Source: a candidate division KSB1 bacterium
Lineage (GTDB): Bacteria; Zhuqueibacterota; JdFR-76; DREG01
NCBI GenBank assembly: GCA_022566355.1
Contig: JADFJB010000023.1
Location: 1 to 41,659 of the forward strand
Reading direction: 5' to 3'
Length of the DNA stretch: 41,659 nt
Both the position numbers and the translations under genes were made by a program. The notes beneath the pieces were generated by a model. That model worked only from the letters and a program-made list of their open reading frames with translations, had not been told where the DNA came from and made no database searches. Of this stretch, positions 16,795-24,176 are shown piece by piece; within the stretch, counting starts at the first letter, position 1; each line of letters starts with the position of its first letter.

Positions 16795-17948
16795 TGCCTT
16801 CTTTGAATCTCTGTTTTAAATTTGTTTTGTTCTTATGCGTTTCAATTTTTATATCATGCCAGGGATACCTTGTACCTCCATCAGTAGATTATCGTAATCT
16901 TGCAAAAACAGCTCAAGAAAAGCCCTTGAATAATAATAATAATTTATTCTATCCTGAATTTGAAATCAAGCTGCCATTAGAGTTATTGCATAAATTCGAT
17001 GTTTCATCTGCACCAAAACAGAAACTAATGCGAGTGGAGCATATTTTATTCGTTCCTACAAAAAACGGGAGGCTCGAGGCTTATGATTTGAAGACTGCCA
17101 AACGAATCGGTAAAATGAAAATAACCGGGGGTGTTCATGCAAATATTCTACCATTGGATGAAAATCTATTGATTTCTTTGGAGTTCGGGGAAAAGAGCTT
17201 ATATGCTTATGATCCCTATCAAAAGCAGAAATTATGGACTGCAGAATTAGGATCTATTAAAGCAATCCCAGTAATTTTTGATGAATGGATATTTGTGGCT
17301 TCTTTATATCGAGGAATTTTTTGTATTAATAAATCAAATGGCGAAATTCTCTGGAAAACCGACCTGAAGTCCCAATTACATGCTAATCCATTAGTTATAA
17401 ATGAAATGCTAATTCTAGGGACAGAATCGGGTGAGTTGGTTGCTCTGTCAACTGATGACGGACAAATTAAATGGAATGTGGATTTCTTAAGTCCGATTCT
17501 TACCTCGCCAATTTTAGCAAATAAAAATATTATTGTTTGCACGACCGACGGAACTGTTGTAGCGCTTACTTTTGATGGCGAAATTGTTTGGCAACGAAAA
17601 TTCGGTTTGGAATTTCGAAGAACACCTTCAGCATCGGATACGAAGTTAATCACAGCAGGACAAGATGGAATTATCAGGGCTTTGGATTTGAAGTCGGGAA
17701 GTCTATTATGGCAATATGAAACTCGTGTGGTGATAGGAACCTCTCCTTTGATCACATCTAGCCATGTTATTTTTGGCACTTTAGATAAGAGGCTGATTTT
17801 CTTATCTCTTGAAACTGGTGAAGAAGAATGGCAAGTTGAATTGTTTGGAAGAGTACGAACTGATCCGATGATCTACGATAACGGCCTAATTATTGGTTCG
17901 GAGAATAAGTTTATTTATGTTTTTAAATCAAGCGAAAACAACGATTAA
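16794..17948 (+). CDS. PQQ-type beta-propeller lipoprotein, BamB-like
   Basis: 384 residues. The lipoprotein signal ends in SIFISC (Cys22 lipidated). Seven to eight repeats follow of the 'G-x-L-x-A-x-D-x-x-(S/T)-G-x-x-x-W' type, for example LVALSTDDGQIKWNVD, IRALDLKSGSLLWQYE and LIFLSLETGEEEWQVE. The start codon overlaps the upstream stop (TAATG), so translation is coupled to the protease-barrel protein. BamB is the propeller lipoprotein of the outer-membrane assembly machine; here the coupling suggests a dedicated helper of the upstream barrel rather than general BamB (inference). It lacks PQQ-dehydrogenase active-site features. Confidence 0.82.
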   Translation: MPSLNLCFKFVLFLCVSIFISCQGYLVPPSVDYRNLAKTAQEKPLNNNNNLFYPEFEIKLPLELLHKFDVSSAPKQKLMRVEHILFVPTKNGRLEAYDLKTAKRIGKMKITGGVHANILPLDENLLISLEFGEKSLYAYDPYQKQKLWTAELGSIKAIPVIFDEWIFVASLYRGIFCINKSNGEILWKTDLKSQLHANPLVINEMLILGTESGELVALSTDDGQIKWNVDFLSPILTSPILANKNIIVCTTDGTVVALTFDGEIVWQRKFGLEFRRTPSASDTKLITAGQDGIIRALDLKSGSLLWQYETRVVIGTSPLITSSHVIFGTLDKRLIFLSLETGEEEWQVELFGRVRTDPMIYDNGLIIGSENKFIYVFKSSENND

Positions 17949-17967
17949 CAGGAACTTAAATTAAGTT

Positions 17968-18828
17968 TTGAATAGGTTTTTGAAATCATTCCTACTGTTA
18001 TTCATCATTTTTTTAATTGGGAATTTTGCCTTATTGAGTCGAAGTTCACAAGCACAATCAAATAGTCTTTTGATAATTGATCCTGAACAGGATGTTTTAA
18101 ATTTTGGTTGGATCAAAATAGAATCAAATTATCAAATCCAACGAATATGGTTAGATTCTCTTGAGGTTGCTGTAGTTGGTCGAAATATTTATAAATTGCC
18201 AACCGGCAAACATCAAATATTGGCTATGCCTGCATATTTTGAAAGTTGGATGTTGAGAGAATTTGAAACGGAGATTGAAGTCGCAAAAGGCGACACTTTG
18301 GTTTTACTGGTTTCATTCCCTGAATTTAAAATGATTAATTCGGACCCGTTTGGAGCCTTTGTTATTTTAAACGGGTCTATCCGTGGAGAAACTCCAATTT
18401 TGATATCTCTAGCCGACTTGAAACAATATTCTCTTACATTGCAAAAACAAGGCTTCCGGGATACTACCTTATATGATTTGGATGCAGGGGTGGGTTCGAT
18501 ATTGATACCACTGGCTCGCGATGAACTGAGTATTCAACAACACCTAAAATTGACTAATATTCAATATCACAAGAAGAGGAAAGATCGGAAAGTTGCGTTA
18601 TTGACATTCGGATTATCTCTAGTGTCAGGGGTAACAGCGATACTTTTAAAACAAGAGGCAGATAACAATTTTAATCGCTATCGAAAAGCAGGAAATTCGG
18701 AGGATATTAAATATCTGTTTGATCAAGCAAAAAAATACGATCGTCTTGCTGCAGGTGCATATATCTTTTTTGAAATAAATTTCGTAACTTCAGCTTATTT
18801 CTTATTTCGATCTATCTTGAGGGAATAA
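17968..18828 (+). CDS. PEGA-domain membrane protein
   Basis: 286 residues from a TTG start at 17968, or 282 from the TTG at 17980; AGGAAC upstream is rather far. A signal peptide (residues 1-30, ending SQAQ) is followed by two beta-rich parts. The second (about 112-175: SDPFGAFVILNGSIRGETP ... LTLQKQGFRDTTL) is a PEGA domain, a surface-layer or glycan-associated fold. Two C-terminal helices (ALLTFGLSLVSGVTAILL and AYIFFEINFVTSAYFLF) anchor it. It follows the BamB-like gene by 19 bases, so the three genes 13780-18828 probably form one envelope operon. Biological role unknown. Confidence 0.75.
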   Translation: MNRFLKSFLLLFIIFLIGNFALLSRSSQAQSNSLLIIDPEQDVLNFGWIKIESNYQIQRIWLDSLEVAVVGRNIYKLPTGKHQILAMPAYFESWMLREFETEIEVAKGDTLVLLVSFPEFKMINSDPFGAFVILNGSIRGETPILISLADLKQYSLTLQKQGFRDTTLYDLDAGVGSILIPLARDELSIQQHLKLTNIQYHKKRKDRKVALLTFGLSLVSGVTAILLKQEADNNFNRYRKAGNSEDIKYLFDQAKKYDRLAAGAYIFFEINFVTSAYFLFRSILRE

Positions 18829-18955
18829 TTTACATTATTTTAGAGCAATCTAAAATCAGCTTCTGATTTCTTCAAAAAACCTTGTCTTCTCCTAAAGTTT
18901 TTCTAAATTACTAGGTATGCATAAACCATAAAACTTTTAGTACTTGGAGTTAACA

Positions 18956-19924
18956 TTGCCCAAAAAGATTGCCTACTTTAGTCATCCGGATTTTGCCAAA
19001 CACAAAGCTCAGTTCCAACATCCGGAACGTCCGGATCGATTAGTAAGTATTCAAAATTACTTAAACGAGTCAGATGTTTTTGGTCGATTAGAAAAATATG
19101 GCTTTGAGTCTGCAGATGAGACCCATATAGCTTTTACCCATTCTTCAGATTATGTCGAGATGATACGTGAACAATGTTTATCTAACGCCACAGTTCTAGA
19201 TAATGATACGTATATCAACCGGGATTCTTTTTCAGTGGCAAAGCTAGCAGTGGGTGCATGCTTAGCCGCAGGTGCTCTTGTTGCAAAAAACGAAATTGAC
19301 AAAGCATTCTGCTGTGTCCGTCCTCCGGGCCATCATGCGGAGAAAGAAAAAGCAATGGGGTTTTGTTTATTTAACAATGTGGCTGTTCTTGCCCATTATT
19401 TACAGAATCACTATAAATATAAACGTATAGCAATTATTGATTGGGATGTACATCACGGAAATGGTACCCAACATATCTTTTATGAGGATAATTCAGTATT
19501 ATATTTTTCAGTTCATCAATATCCGCTTTATCCGGGAACCGGGAGCCATGATGAAATTGGGAAAATGTCAGGAACAGGTTTTACAATAAATGCACCTTTA
19601 CTTGCAGGCTCGGGAGATGAAGAATTTGCCAAGGCAATCAAAGATATTTGTTTGCCTGCACTCAATCAATTTAAACCCGAATTTATCCTTATTTCAGCTG
19701 GCTTTGACGCCCATCAAAATGATCCTTTGGCCCAGTGCGAAATGACGTCGAAAGGGTTTAATCATCTGACAAAATTACTTGTTAAAGCCGCAGATCAATT
19801 TTGCGAAGGTAAAATGATTTCAGTCCTGGAAGGAGGATATGATTTACAATCAATTTCAGAATCGGTTTACCAACATATCCTTGGTTTGTGTGAGATTACA
19901 GATCATAAAGAAAAAAGTAAATAA
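18956..19924 (+). CDS. Histone-deacetylase-like zinc amidohydrolase (class II/AcuC-like)
   Basis: 322 residues from the TTG at 18956, which has GGAG six bases upstream; the frame is open from a TTG at 18944 but that would put the GGAG inside the gene. Family motifs in order: HPERPDRL, VRPPGHHAEKEKAMGFCLFN with the tandem His pair, AIIDWDVHHGNGTQ with the zinc-binding Asp and His, and SAGFDAHQNDPL with the second zinc Asp. All catalytic residues appear present. Bacterial members remove acetyl groups from proteins, polyamines or small molecules; the substrate here is not shown. A sirtuin-type deacylase is encoded 3.5 kb downstream. Confidence 0.92.
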   Translation: MPKKIAYFSHPDFAKHKAQFQHPERPDRLVSIQNYLNESDVFGRLEKYGFESADETHIAFTHSSDYVEMIREQCLSNATVLDNDTYINRDSFSVAKLAVGACLAAGALVAKNEIDKAFCCVRPPGHHAEKEKAMGFCLFNNVAVLAHYLQNHYKYKRIAIIDWDVHHGNGTQHIFYEDNSVLYFSVHQYPLYPGTGSHDEIGKMSGTGFTINAPLLAGSGDEEFAKAIKDICLPALNQFKPEFILISAGFDAHQNDPLAQCEMTSKGFNHLTKLLVKAADQFCEGKMISVLEGGYDLQSISESVYQHILGLCEITDHKEKSK

Positions 19925-19968
19925 ATTTGAATATAATGGATTCCAAATATTAGCTCGAGAAGATATCG

Positions 19969-20631
19969 ATGATGGCTAAAAGAGGCCAATTCAAAAACCT
20001 TAGATGTAACATGGTTTCAAAGCAATTGAAATCACGAGGGATTAATGATCAAAAAATTCTCGATGTTTTCAAAAAGGTTCCCCGGCATCTTTTTGTGAAC
20101 CAAGACGATAGAGACAAAGCTTATGAGGATTCTCCACTCCCGATTGGATATGACCAAACAATTTCACAACCGTATATTGTTGCTTATATGACGAACCATC
20201 TGAATCTCTCCAAAACGGATTATGTCCTGGAAATCGGGACCGGATCGGGGTATCAAACGGCGGTTCTTGCAGAATTAGCCGGACAAGTTTTTTCAATTGA
20301 AATTATTCCGGAATTGGCAAACTTTGCAAAGCAGAATTTAGATAAACTAAACTATTGGAATATTCAAGTAAAACTAGGTGATGGATATAATGGCTGGCAG
20401 AAAAATGCTCCGTTTGATGCAATTATCTTAACCGCCGCGCCTGCACAAAATATCCCTCAACCCCTTTTAGATCAATTAAAAGATTATGGAAAGTTAATAG
20501 CTCCATTAGGTCAAGATCATCAAGAATTGTTATTTATTAGGAAAATTGGTGATCAGTTTGAGCGTAGACGACTTTTGTCTGTTCGGTTTGTACCGATGGT
20601 AGGAATTACCCAAGACATATCGAAAGAATAA
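19969..20631 (+). CDS. pcm: Protein-L-isoaspartate O-methyltransferase
   Basis: 220 residues. It uses S-adenosylmethionine to methylate isoaspartyl residues in damaged proteins. The family active-site segment YEDSPLPIGYDQTISQPYIV is intact, with the SAM motif I as VLEIGTGSGYQTAVLAELAG, and PFDAIILTAAPAQNIPQPLL further on. Two ATGs lie side by side (19969 and 19972); either could be used. It is 44 bases after the deacetylase gene and probably part of the same transcript. Confidence 0.95.
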   Translation: MMAKRGQFKNLRCNMVSKQLKSRGINDQKILDVFKKVPRHLFVNQDDRDKAYEDSPLPIGYDQTISQPYIVAYMTNHLNLSKTDYVLEIGTGSGYQTAVLAELAGQVFSIEIIPELANFAKQNLDKLNYWNIQVKLGDGYNGWQKNAPFDAIILTAAPAQNIPQPLLDQLKDYGKLIAPLGQDHQELLFIRKIGDQFERRRLLSVRFVPMVGITQDISKE

Positions 20632-20648
20632 GAATACGCAACATGAAA

Positions 20649-20675
20649 AATATCTTTTCGTATCTTTTCGTATCT
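20649..20675 (+). repeat. Short tandem repeat, 10-base unit
   Basis: The unit TATCTTTTCG occurs twice in full (20651-20660, 20661-20670) with a partial third copy, in the 77-base gap between pcm and the PspC gene. No function is evident. Confidence 0.6.
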
Positions 20676-20708
20676 GGGTTTCAATAATTAAATTTAAGGA
20701 GATTTGGT

Positions 20709-21440
20709 GTGCCAAATAAAGAAAACCCTGGTGAAATAAAAGAAGTAAAACGATTCTACCGGTCGCAAAAGAATAAAGTTTTTGGTGGGGTTTGTGGTGG
20801 AATTGCTGAGTATTTCGAAATAGATGTCGCCATCGTTCGTATTTTAGCAGTTTTGCTTGCATTGTTCAATGGTATTGGCTTAATCATCTATTTGGTTGCT
20901 CTTTTTGTGGCTCCTTTAAATCCTTCACAAGAAGAATATGCTAAAAGCGATCAATCCGCTGCTAAAAATCAGACATTATGGCTCATCATCGGTGGATTAT
21001 TAATTTTATGCGGAATAGCATACTTGTTTGACAATTTTAGTATTTTCCCTTATGGCTGGTATAATATGTATCATTGGAATATTGACTGGGATCTTACATG
21101 GCCTATCATCTTAGTAGCTGCTGGAGTATTTTATATCATTTACGTATCAAAGAATAAAAAATCTGAGGATGTTAAAACAACAAAGGAGGCAAAAGTGGAA
21201 ACCAATGGAAAAAAATTAAAAAGATCATTGGTAGATAGAAAATTGGCCGGTGTGTGCGGAGGACTGGCTGATTATTTTAATTTAGATCCTACTATTGTCC
21301 GGGTATTGTATGGTGTTGTAACAATTTTGACGAGTATTATTTTCGGAATTATCGTTTATATTATTATGGCGATCGTCGTTCCTGAAGAAGAATTGCAAAC
21401 CGCAGAGCCCTCTGCGAATAAAGGCGGAGAGAAAAAATGA
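20709..21440 (+). CDS. Double PspC-domain membrane protein
   Basis: 243 residues from a GTG start at 20709 with AAGGAG seven bases upstream. It has two PspC domains, residues about 15-75 (RFYRSQKNKVFGGVCGGIAE) and about 172-232 (LVDRKLAGVCGGLADYFNLD). They flank two central hydrophobic segments (LWLIIGGLLILCGIAYLF and WPIILVAAGVFYIIYV). PspC proteins are inner-membrane factors of envelope-stress responses. No PspA or PspF is seen here. It overlaps the following gene by four bases (ATGA). Confidence 0.88.
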   Translation: MPNKENPGEIKEVKRFYRSQKNKVFGGVCGGIAEYFEIDVAIVRILAVLLALFNGIGLIIYLVALFVAPLNPSQEEYAKSDQSAAKNQTLWLIIGGLLILCGIAYLFDNFSIFPYGWYNMYHWNIDWDLTWPIILVAAGVFYIIYVSKNKKSEDVKTTKEAKVETNGKKLKRSLVDRKLAGVCGGLADYFNLDPTIVRVLYGVVTILTSIIFGIIVYIIMAIVVPEEELQTAEPSANKGGEKK

Positions 21441-21964
21441 GCAACGAGAAAAGATCAATTCTTCCTGGCTTAATTTTGGTAGTTATTGGTTGTATCATTT
21501 TATTTAATAAGTTTGATTTATTTGATTTTAGATTTAGGGATATTTTCCCATATTTACTTTTGTTTTTAGGATTTTGGTTTCTTTACAGACTCATAGGCCA
21601 GGGGCACCGATCCGCAGCTTTTCCTGCGACTTTATTCGTGCTATTCGGAGCTTTCTTGATTATAAGCAGGCATTCTTATTATTTTTGGAGATTCTATGAT
21701 TTCGGTGATTTTTGGCCTATTGTTTTAGTTATTATCGGGCTGGCTTTTTTAGTACAGTTTTTAGTTAAACCAAAAGATTGGGGTTTGTTAATTCCTTCTT
21801 TTATCTTACTTTTTATTGGTTCGTTATTTTTTGCTAACAACATGGGATGGCTCTACATCTATGATCTGGAATATTATATTCAGCTTTACTGGCCTGTTAT
21901 TTTGATCTTTATTGGAGCAAGTTTGGTGCTTTCTAATTTGAGAAGGAAAGTTAGTTCCGGTTAA
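21437..21964 (+). CDS. LiaF/DUF5668-type multi-pass membrane protein
   Basis: 175 residues made almost wholly of membrane helices, with three repeats of the pattern 'W-P-(I/V)-(I/V)-L-(V/I)-x-I-G' (FWPIVLVIIGLAFL, YWPVILIFIGASLVL) and the N-terminal ILPGLILVVIGCIILFNKFD. This is the transmembrane module found in LiaF-like stress sensors, without the C-terminal LiaF domain. The start overlaps the PspC gene stop, so the two are made together and probably act together at the inner membrane. Confidence 0.8.
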   Translation: MSNEKRSILPGLILVVIGCIILFNKFDLFDFRFRDIFPYLLLFLGFWFLYRLIGQGHRSAAFPATLFVLFGAFLIISRHSYYFWRFYDFGDFWPIVLVIIGLAFLVQFLVKPKDWGLLIPSFILLFIGSLFFANNMGWLYIYDLEYYIQLYWPVILIFIGASLVLSNLRRKVSSG

Positions 21965-22117
21965 TACTAGTGCCAGATGTTGAAATGAAAATACAGGGGA
22001 TAAATAGCTAGATTTCCGAAAAATCTCGTCATTAATTATCTTCAATTCTACCTAGTTTTTATTTTTAGATTTCAATACTAAAATTCCTATTGCGATAATA
22101 CGAGAATGTATTACTTT

Positions 22118-22157
22118 TAACGAGTCTAAATAGTTTTCAATACTAGACAACTCGTTA
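22118..22157. repeat. Inverted repeat in the intergenic region 21965-22255
   Basis: TAACGAGT at 22118-22125 is matched by ACTCGTTA at 22150-22157 around a 24-base spacer that holds a further short TCTA/TAGA pairing. It lacks a T-run, so it is not a standard terminator; it could be a regulator site about 100 bases before the thioredoxin-like gene. I see nothing else in this 290-base gap. Confidence 0.4.
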
Positions 22158-22255
22158 AGACTTATCGGTTTAAAAAAATAGTATAAGAAAGTAGAATTAA
22201 CGACTGACTGCATTGCATTAGATTAGAACTTAGTAGATATGAGGTAGAAAAGTAA

Positions 22256-22702
22256 TTGATCATTGAAAAAAATTACAAAGGTGAAAGAGTTTTGGTTGGG
22301 CAAGCAACCGTTGAAGCAATCCTTGCTAATTTCCAGGATTTTAAAGAGAATTTTGATAGCTATCTTGTGAATTCCAAGTTTTTGAATGAGAAAATATATT
22401 TTGATGAGGATATTGAAATATTAACGGTGTTGGGGACATGGTGTAAGGATAGTAGCCGTGAAGTAGCACGGTTTATGAAGATTATCCAAGCCATTGATAA
22501 CTATAAATGCAAACTAAGATTTTATGGTTTACATCGAAATAAAAAAGACAAAGAAGGATTAGCCATGTTATACAATATTCGTTACTTGCCCACATTTGTA
22601 ATTTTGAAAAATGGTAAAGAGCTTGGTCGAATTGTTGAAAAGCCTACAAAATTGATAGAAGAAGATCTATTTGATATTTTGAATGCTGCAAATTCAAAAT
22701 AA
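22256..22702 (+). CDS. Thioredoxin-like protein with CxxS site
   Basis: 148 residues from a TTG start at 22256, GAGG about a turn upstream. The thioredoxin fold segment reads ILTVLGTWCKDSSREVARFM, then RYLPTFVILKNGKELGRIVE with the cis-Pro. The redox motif, usually CxxC, is C63-K-D-S66, so only one cysteine is present. This resembles a family of cytosolic thioredoxin-like proteins of FCB bacteria with WCxDS. Disulfide exchange by two cysteines is not possible; monothiol or structural roles are more likely. No signal peptide. Confidence 0.78.
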   Translation: MIIEKNYKGERVLVGQATVEAILANFQDFKENFDSYLVNSKFLNEKIYFDEDIEILTVLGTWCKDSSREVARFMKIIQAIDNYKCKLRFYGLHRNKKDKEGLAMLYNIRYLPTFVILKNGKELGRIVEKPTKLIEEDLFDILNAANSK

Positions 22703-22722
22703 TATTTTATTCAAAACATAAC

Positions 22723-23394
22723 ATGATATTTATTATTTCTTACATTGTCTGTTATTATTTCACGAAAATATGTTTTGCAGGGGAGAGTTATGGACTCGAA
22801 AATTATCCTAAAAAAGGACCTTTCATAATAGCCATTAACCACAACAGCAGTTTTGATATTTCTTCAATGGCTATTGGTGTACGATTTATAGCACATGGAA
22901 TGGGCAAAAAAGAGCTTTTCGAAGTGCCATTTCTGCGATGGTGGCTGAAAAAAATTAATGTCCATCCGATCATCCGGCATGCCTCAGATAAGGAAGGTTT
23001 TGACAAAATAATTAATATCTTAAAAAATGGCGGCAAGGTCATTATCGCACCTGAAGGGACTCGTAAATGGAAGAATGGAATCGCACCAAGACCAAAAACT
23101 GGGATGGTACGACTTGCACAAACAGTCAATTGTCCAATTGTGCCCCTGGGAATTTCTGGAACTAGAAATATTTTACCTCCAGGTGCATTGTTACCGCGAT
23201 GGAGTAAAATCGTAGTGCGCGTAGGCACCCCGATTTATTTAGACTCTGTTGAAGTTATTCCCCAGAATTATGAAATACTATTACAGCAAGCATATGAAGT
23301 TATGGATAGATTATATGAATTATTGCCAAGTTGGTCTCGACCTGAAAAAAGAGAATTACCACTTAATAGGGTACCGGAGAAATTGGCCAATTAA
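22723..23394 (+). CDS. plsC: 1-acyl-sn-glycerol-3-phosphate acyltransferase family protein
   Basis: 223 residues. PlsC motifs in order: NHNSSFD (the H-x4-D catalytic pair), a substrate block near FLRWWLKKINVHPIIR, APEGTRKWKNGI (EGTR) and CPIVPLGISGT. One N-terminal hydrophobic segment anchors it to the inner membrane. The enzyme adds a second acyl chain to lysophosphatidate, making phosphatidic acid. cdsA, which uses that product, lies 4.9 kb downstream on the same strand. It begins 20 bases after the thioredoxin-like gene. Confidence 0.9.
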   Translation: MIFIISYIVCYYFTKICFAGESYGLENYPKKGPFIIAINHNSSFDISSMAIGVRFIAHGMGKKELFEVPFLRWWLKKINVHPIIRHASDKEGFDKIINILKNGGKVIIAPEGTRKWKNGIAPRPKTGMVRLAQTVNCPIVPLGISGTRNILPPGALLPRWSKIVVRVGTPIYLDSVEVIPQNYEILLQQAYEVMDRLYELLPSWSRPEKRELPLNRVPEKLAN

Positions 23395-23417
23395 CATACA
23401 AAATGATGGAGAATTAA

Positions 23418-24170
23418 ATTCATAGAATTACAGAAACCTTTAAGGTTTCGGAAAAGTTAAAGAAAAAGTTATTTGATGCAAATCACGTAGCGGTTCTTAC
23501 CGGTGCGGGAATATCCGCCGAAAGCGGTGTACCTACCTTTCGCGGTGAGGATGGTTTATGGAACAAGTTTAAACCGGAAGAGCTGGCTAATTTTGATGCG
23601 TTTATTAGAAATCCGGATCTAGTGTGGGAGTGGTACCAGTACCGGCGGCATTTAATCAATGAAGTAACTCCTAATCCCGGTCACCTTGCATTAGTTGAAA
23701 TGGAAAAACATTATGCGGAGTTTACCTTAATAACACAAAATGTTGATGGATTACATCAAAAAGCAGGAAGTCAAAATATTCATGAATTGCATGGCAATAT
23801 TTTGAGAAACCTTTGTATAAAGTGCAACACTTTTTATTCGGAGATAAATAATTTATCTGATAACAAAGCGCCAATTTGCCAATGCGGTGGATTAATCCGG
23901 CCCGATGTTGTGTGGTTTGGTGAATTTTTATCAGAAACTATTCTTGAAGCTGCCAATAAGGCAGCCAGTTTATGTGATTTATTTTTATCAATTGGCACAT
24001 CTGCTTTGGTTTATCCTGCAGCTTCCTTACCGGAAGTTGCAAGGTATCATGGCGTATTTGTAGTTGAAATTAATCCAACACCTACTCCGGTTTCAAAAAT
24101 TGCCGATGAGGTAATTGCAGAGAACTCTGGAATAGTTTTGCCGGAACTATTGAAATATATGAAGAATTAA
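23418..24170 (+). CDS. cobB: Sirtuin (NAD-dependent protein deacylase, class III-like), non-standard start
   Basis: The first ATG/GTG/TTG in frame is GTG at 23622, but that removes the NAD-binding motif. The frame upstream is open to a TAA at 23415 and encodes LTGAGISAESGVPTFRGEDG (numbered 27-46 from 23418), a core sirtuin signature. An ATT at 23418 has GGAG six bases before it, so an ATT start is proposed, giving 250 residues. Alternatively, in-frame ATGs at 23403/23406 are cut off by that single TAA. Catalytic His125 lies in HELHGN, zinc cysteines are C133, C136, C154 and C156, and the Tyr73-x-Tyr-Arg76 pair in WEWYQYRR suggests desuccinylase/demalonylase activity, as in SIRT5. Confidence 0.85.
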   Translation: MHRITETFKVSEKLKKKLFDANHVAVLTGAGISAESGVPTFRGEDGLWNKFKPEELANFDAFIRNPDLVWEWYQYRRHLINEVTPNPGHLALVEMEKHYAEFTLITQNVDGLHQKAGSQNIHELHGNILRNLCIKCNTFYSEINNLSDNKAPICQCGGLIRPDVVWFGEFLSETILEAANKAASLCDLFLSIGTSALVYPAASLPEVARYHGVFVVEINPTPTPVSKIADEVIAENSGIVLPELLKYMKN

Positions 24171-24176
24171 ACCGGA

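Noticed and set aside
17219-17779. 186-codon minus-strand frame
   Set aside because: It is a shadow of the BamB-like gene, whose plus-strand frame has clear propeller repeats.
23622-24170. Sirtuin starting at GTG 23622
   Set aside because: This would drop GAGISAESG and half of the NAD site, which is present in the same frame upstream.
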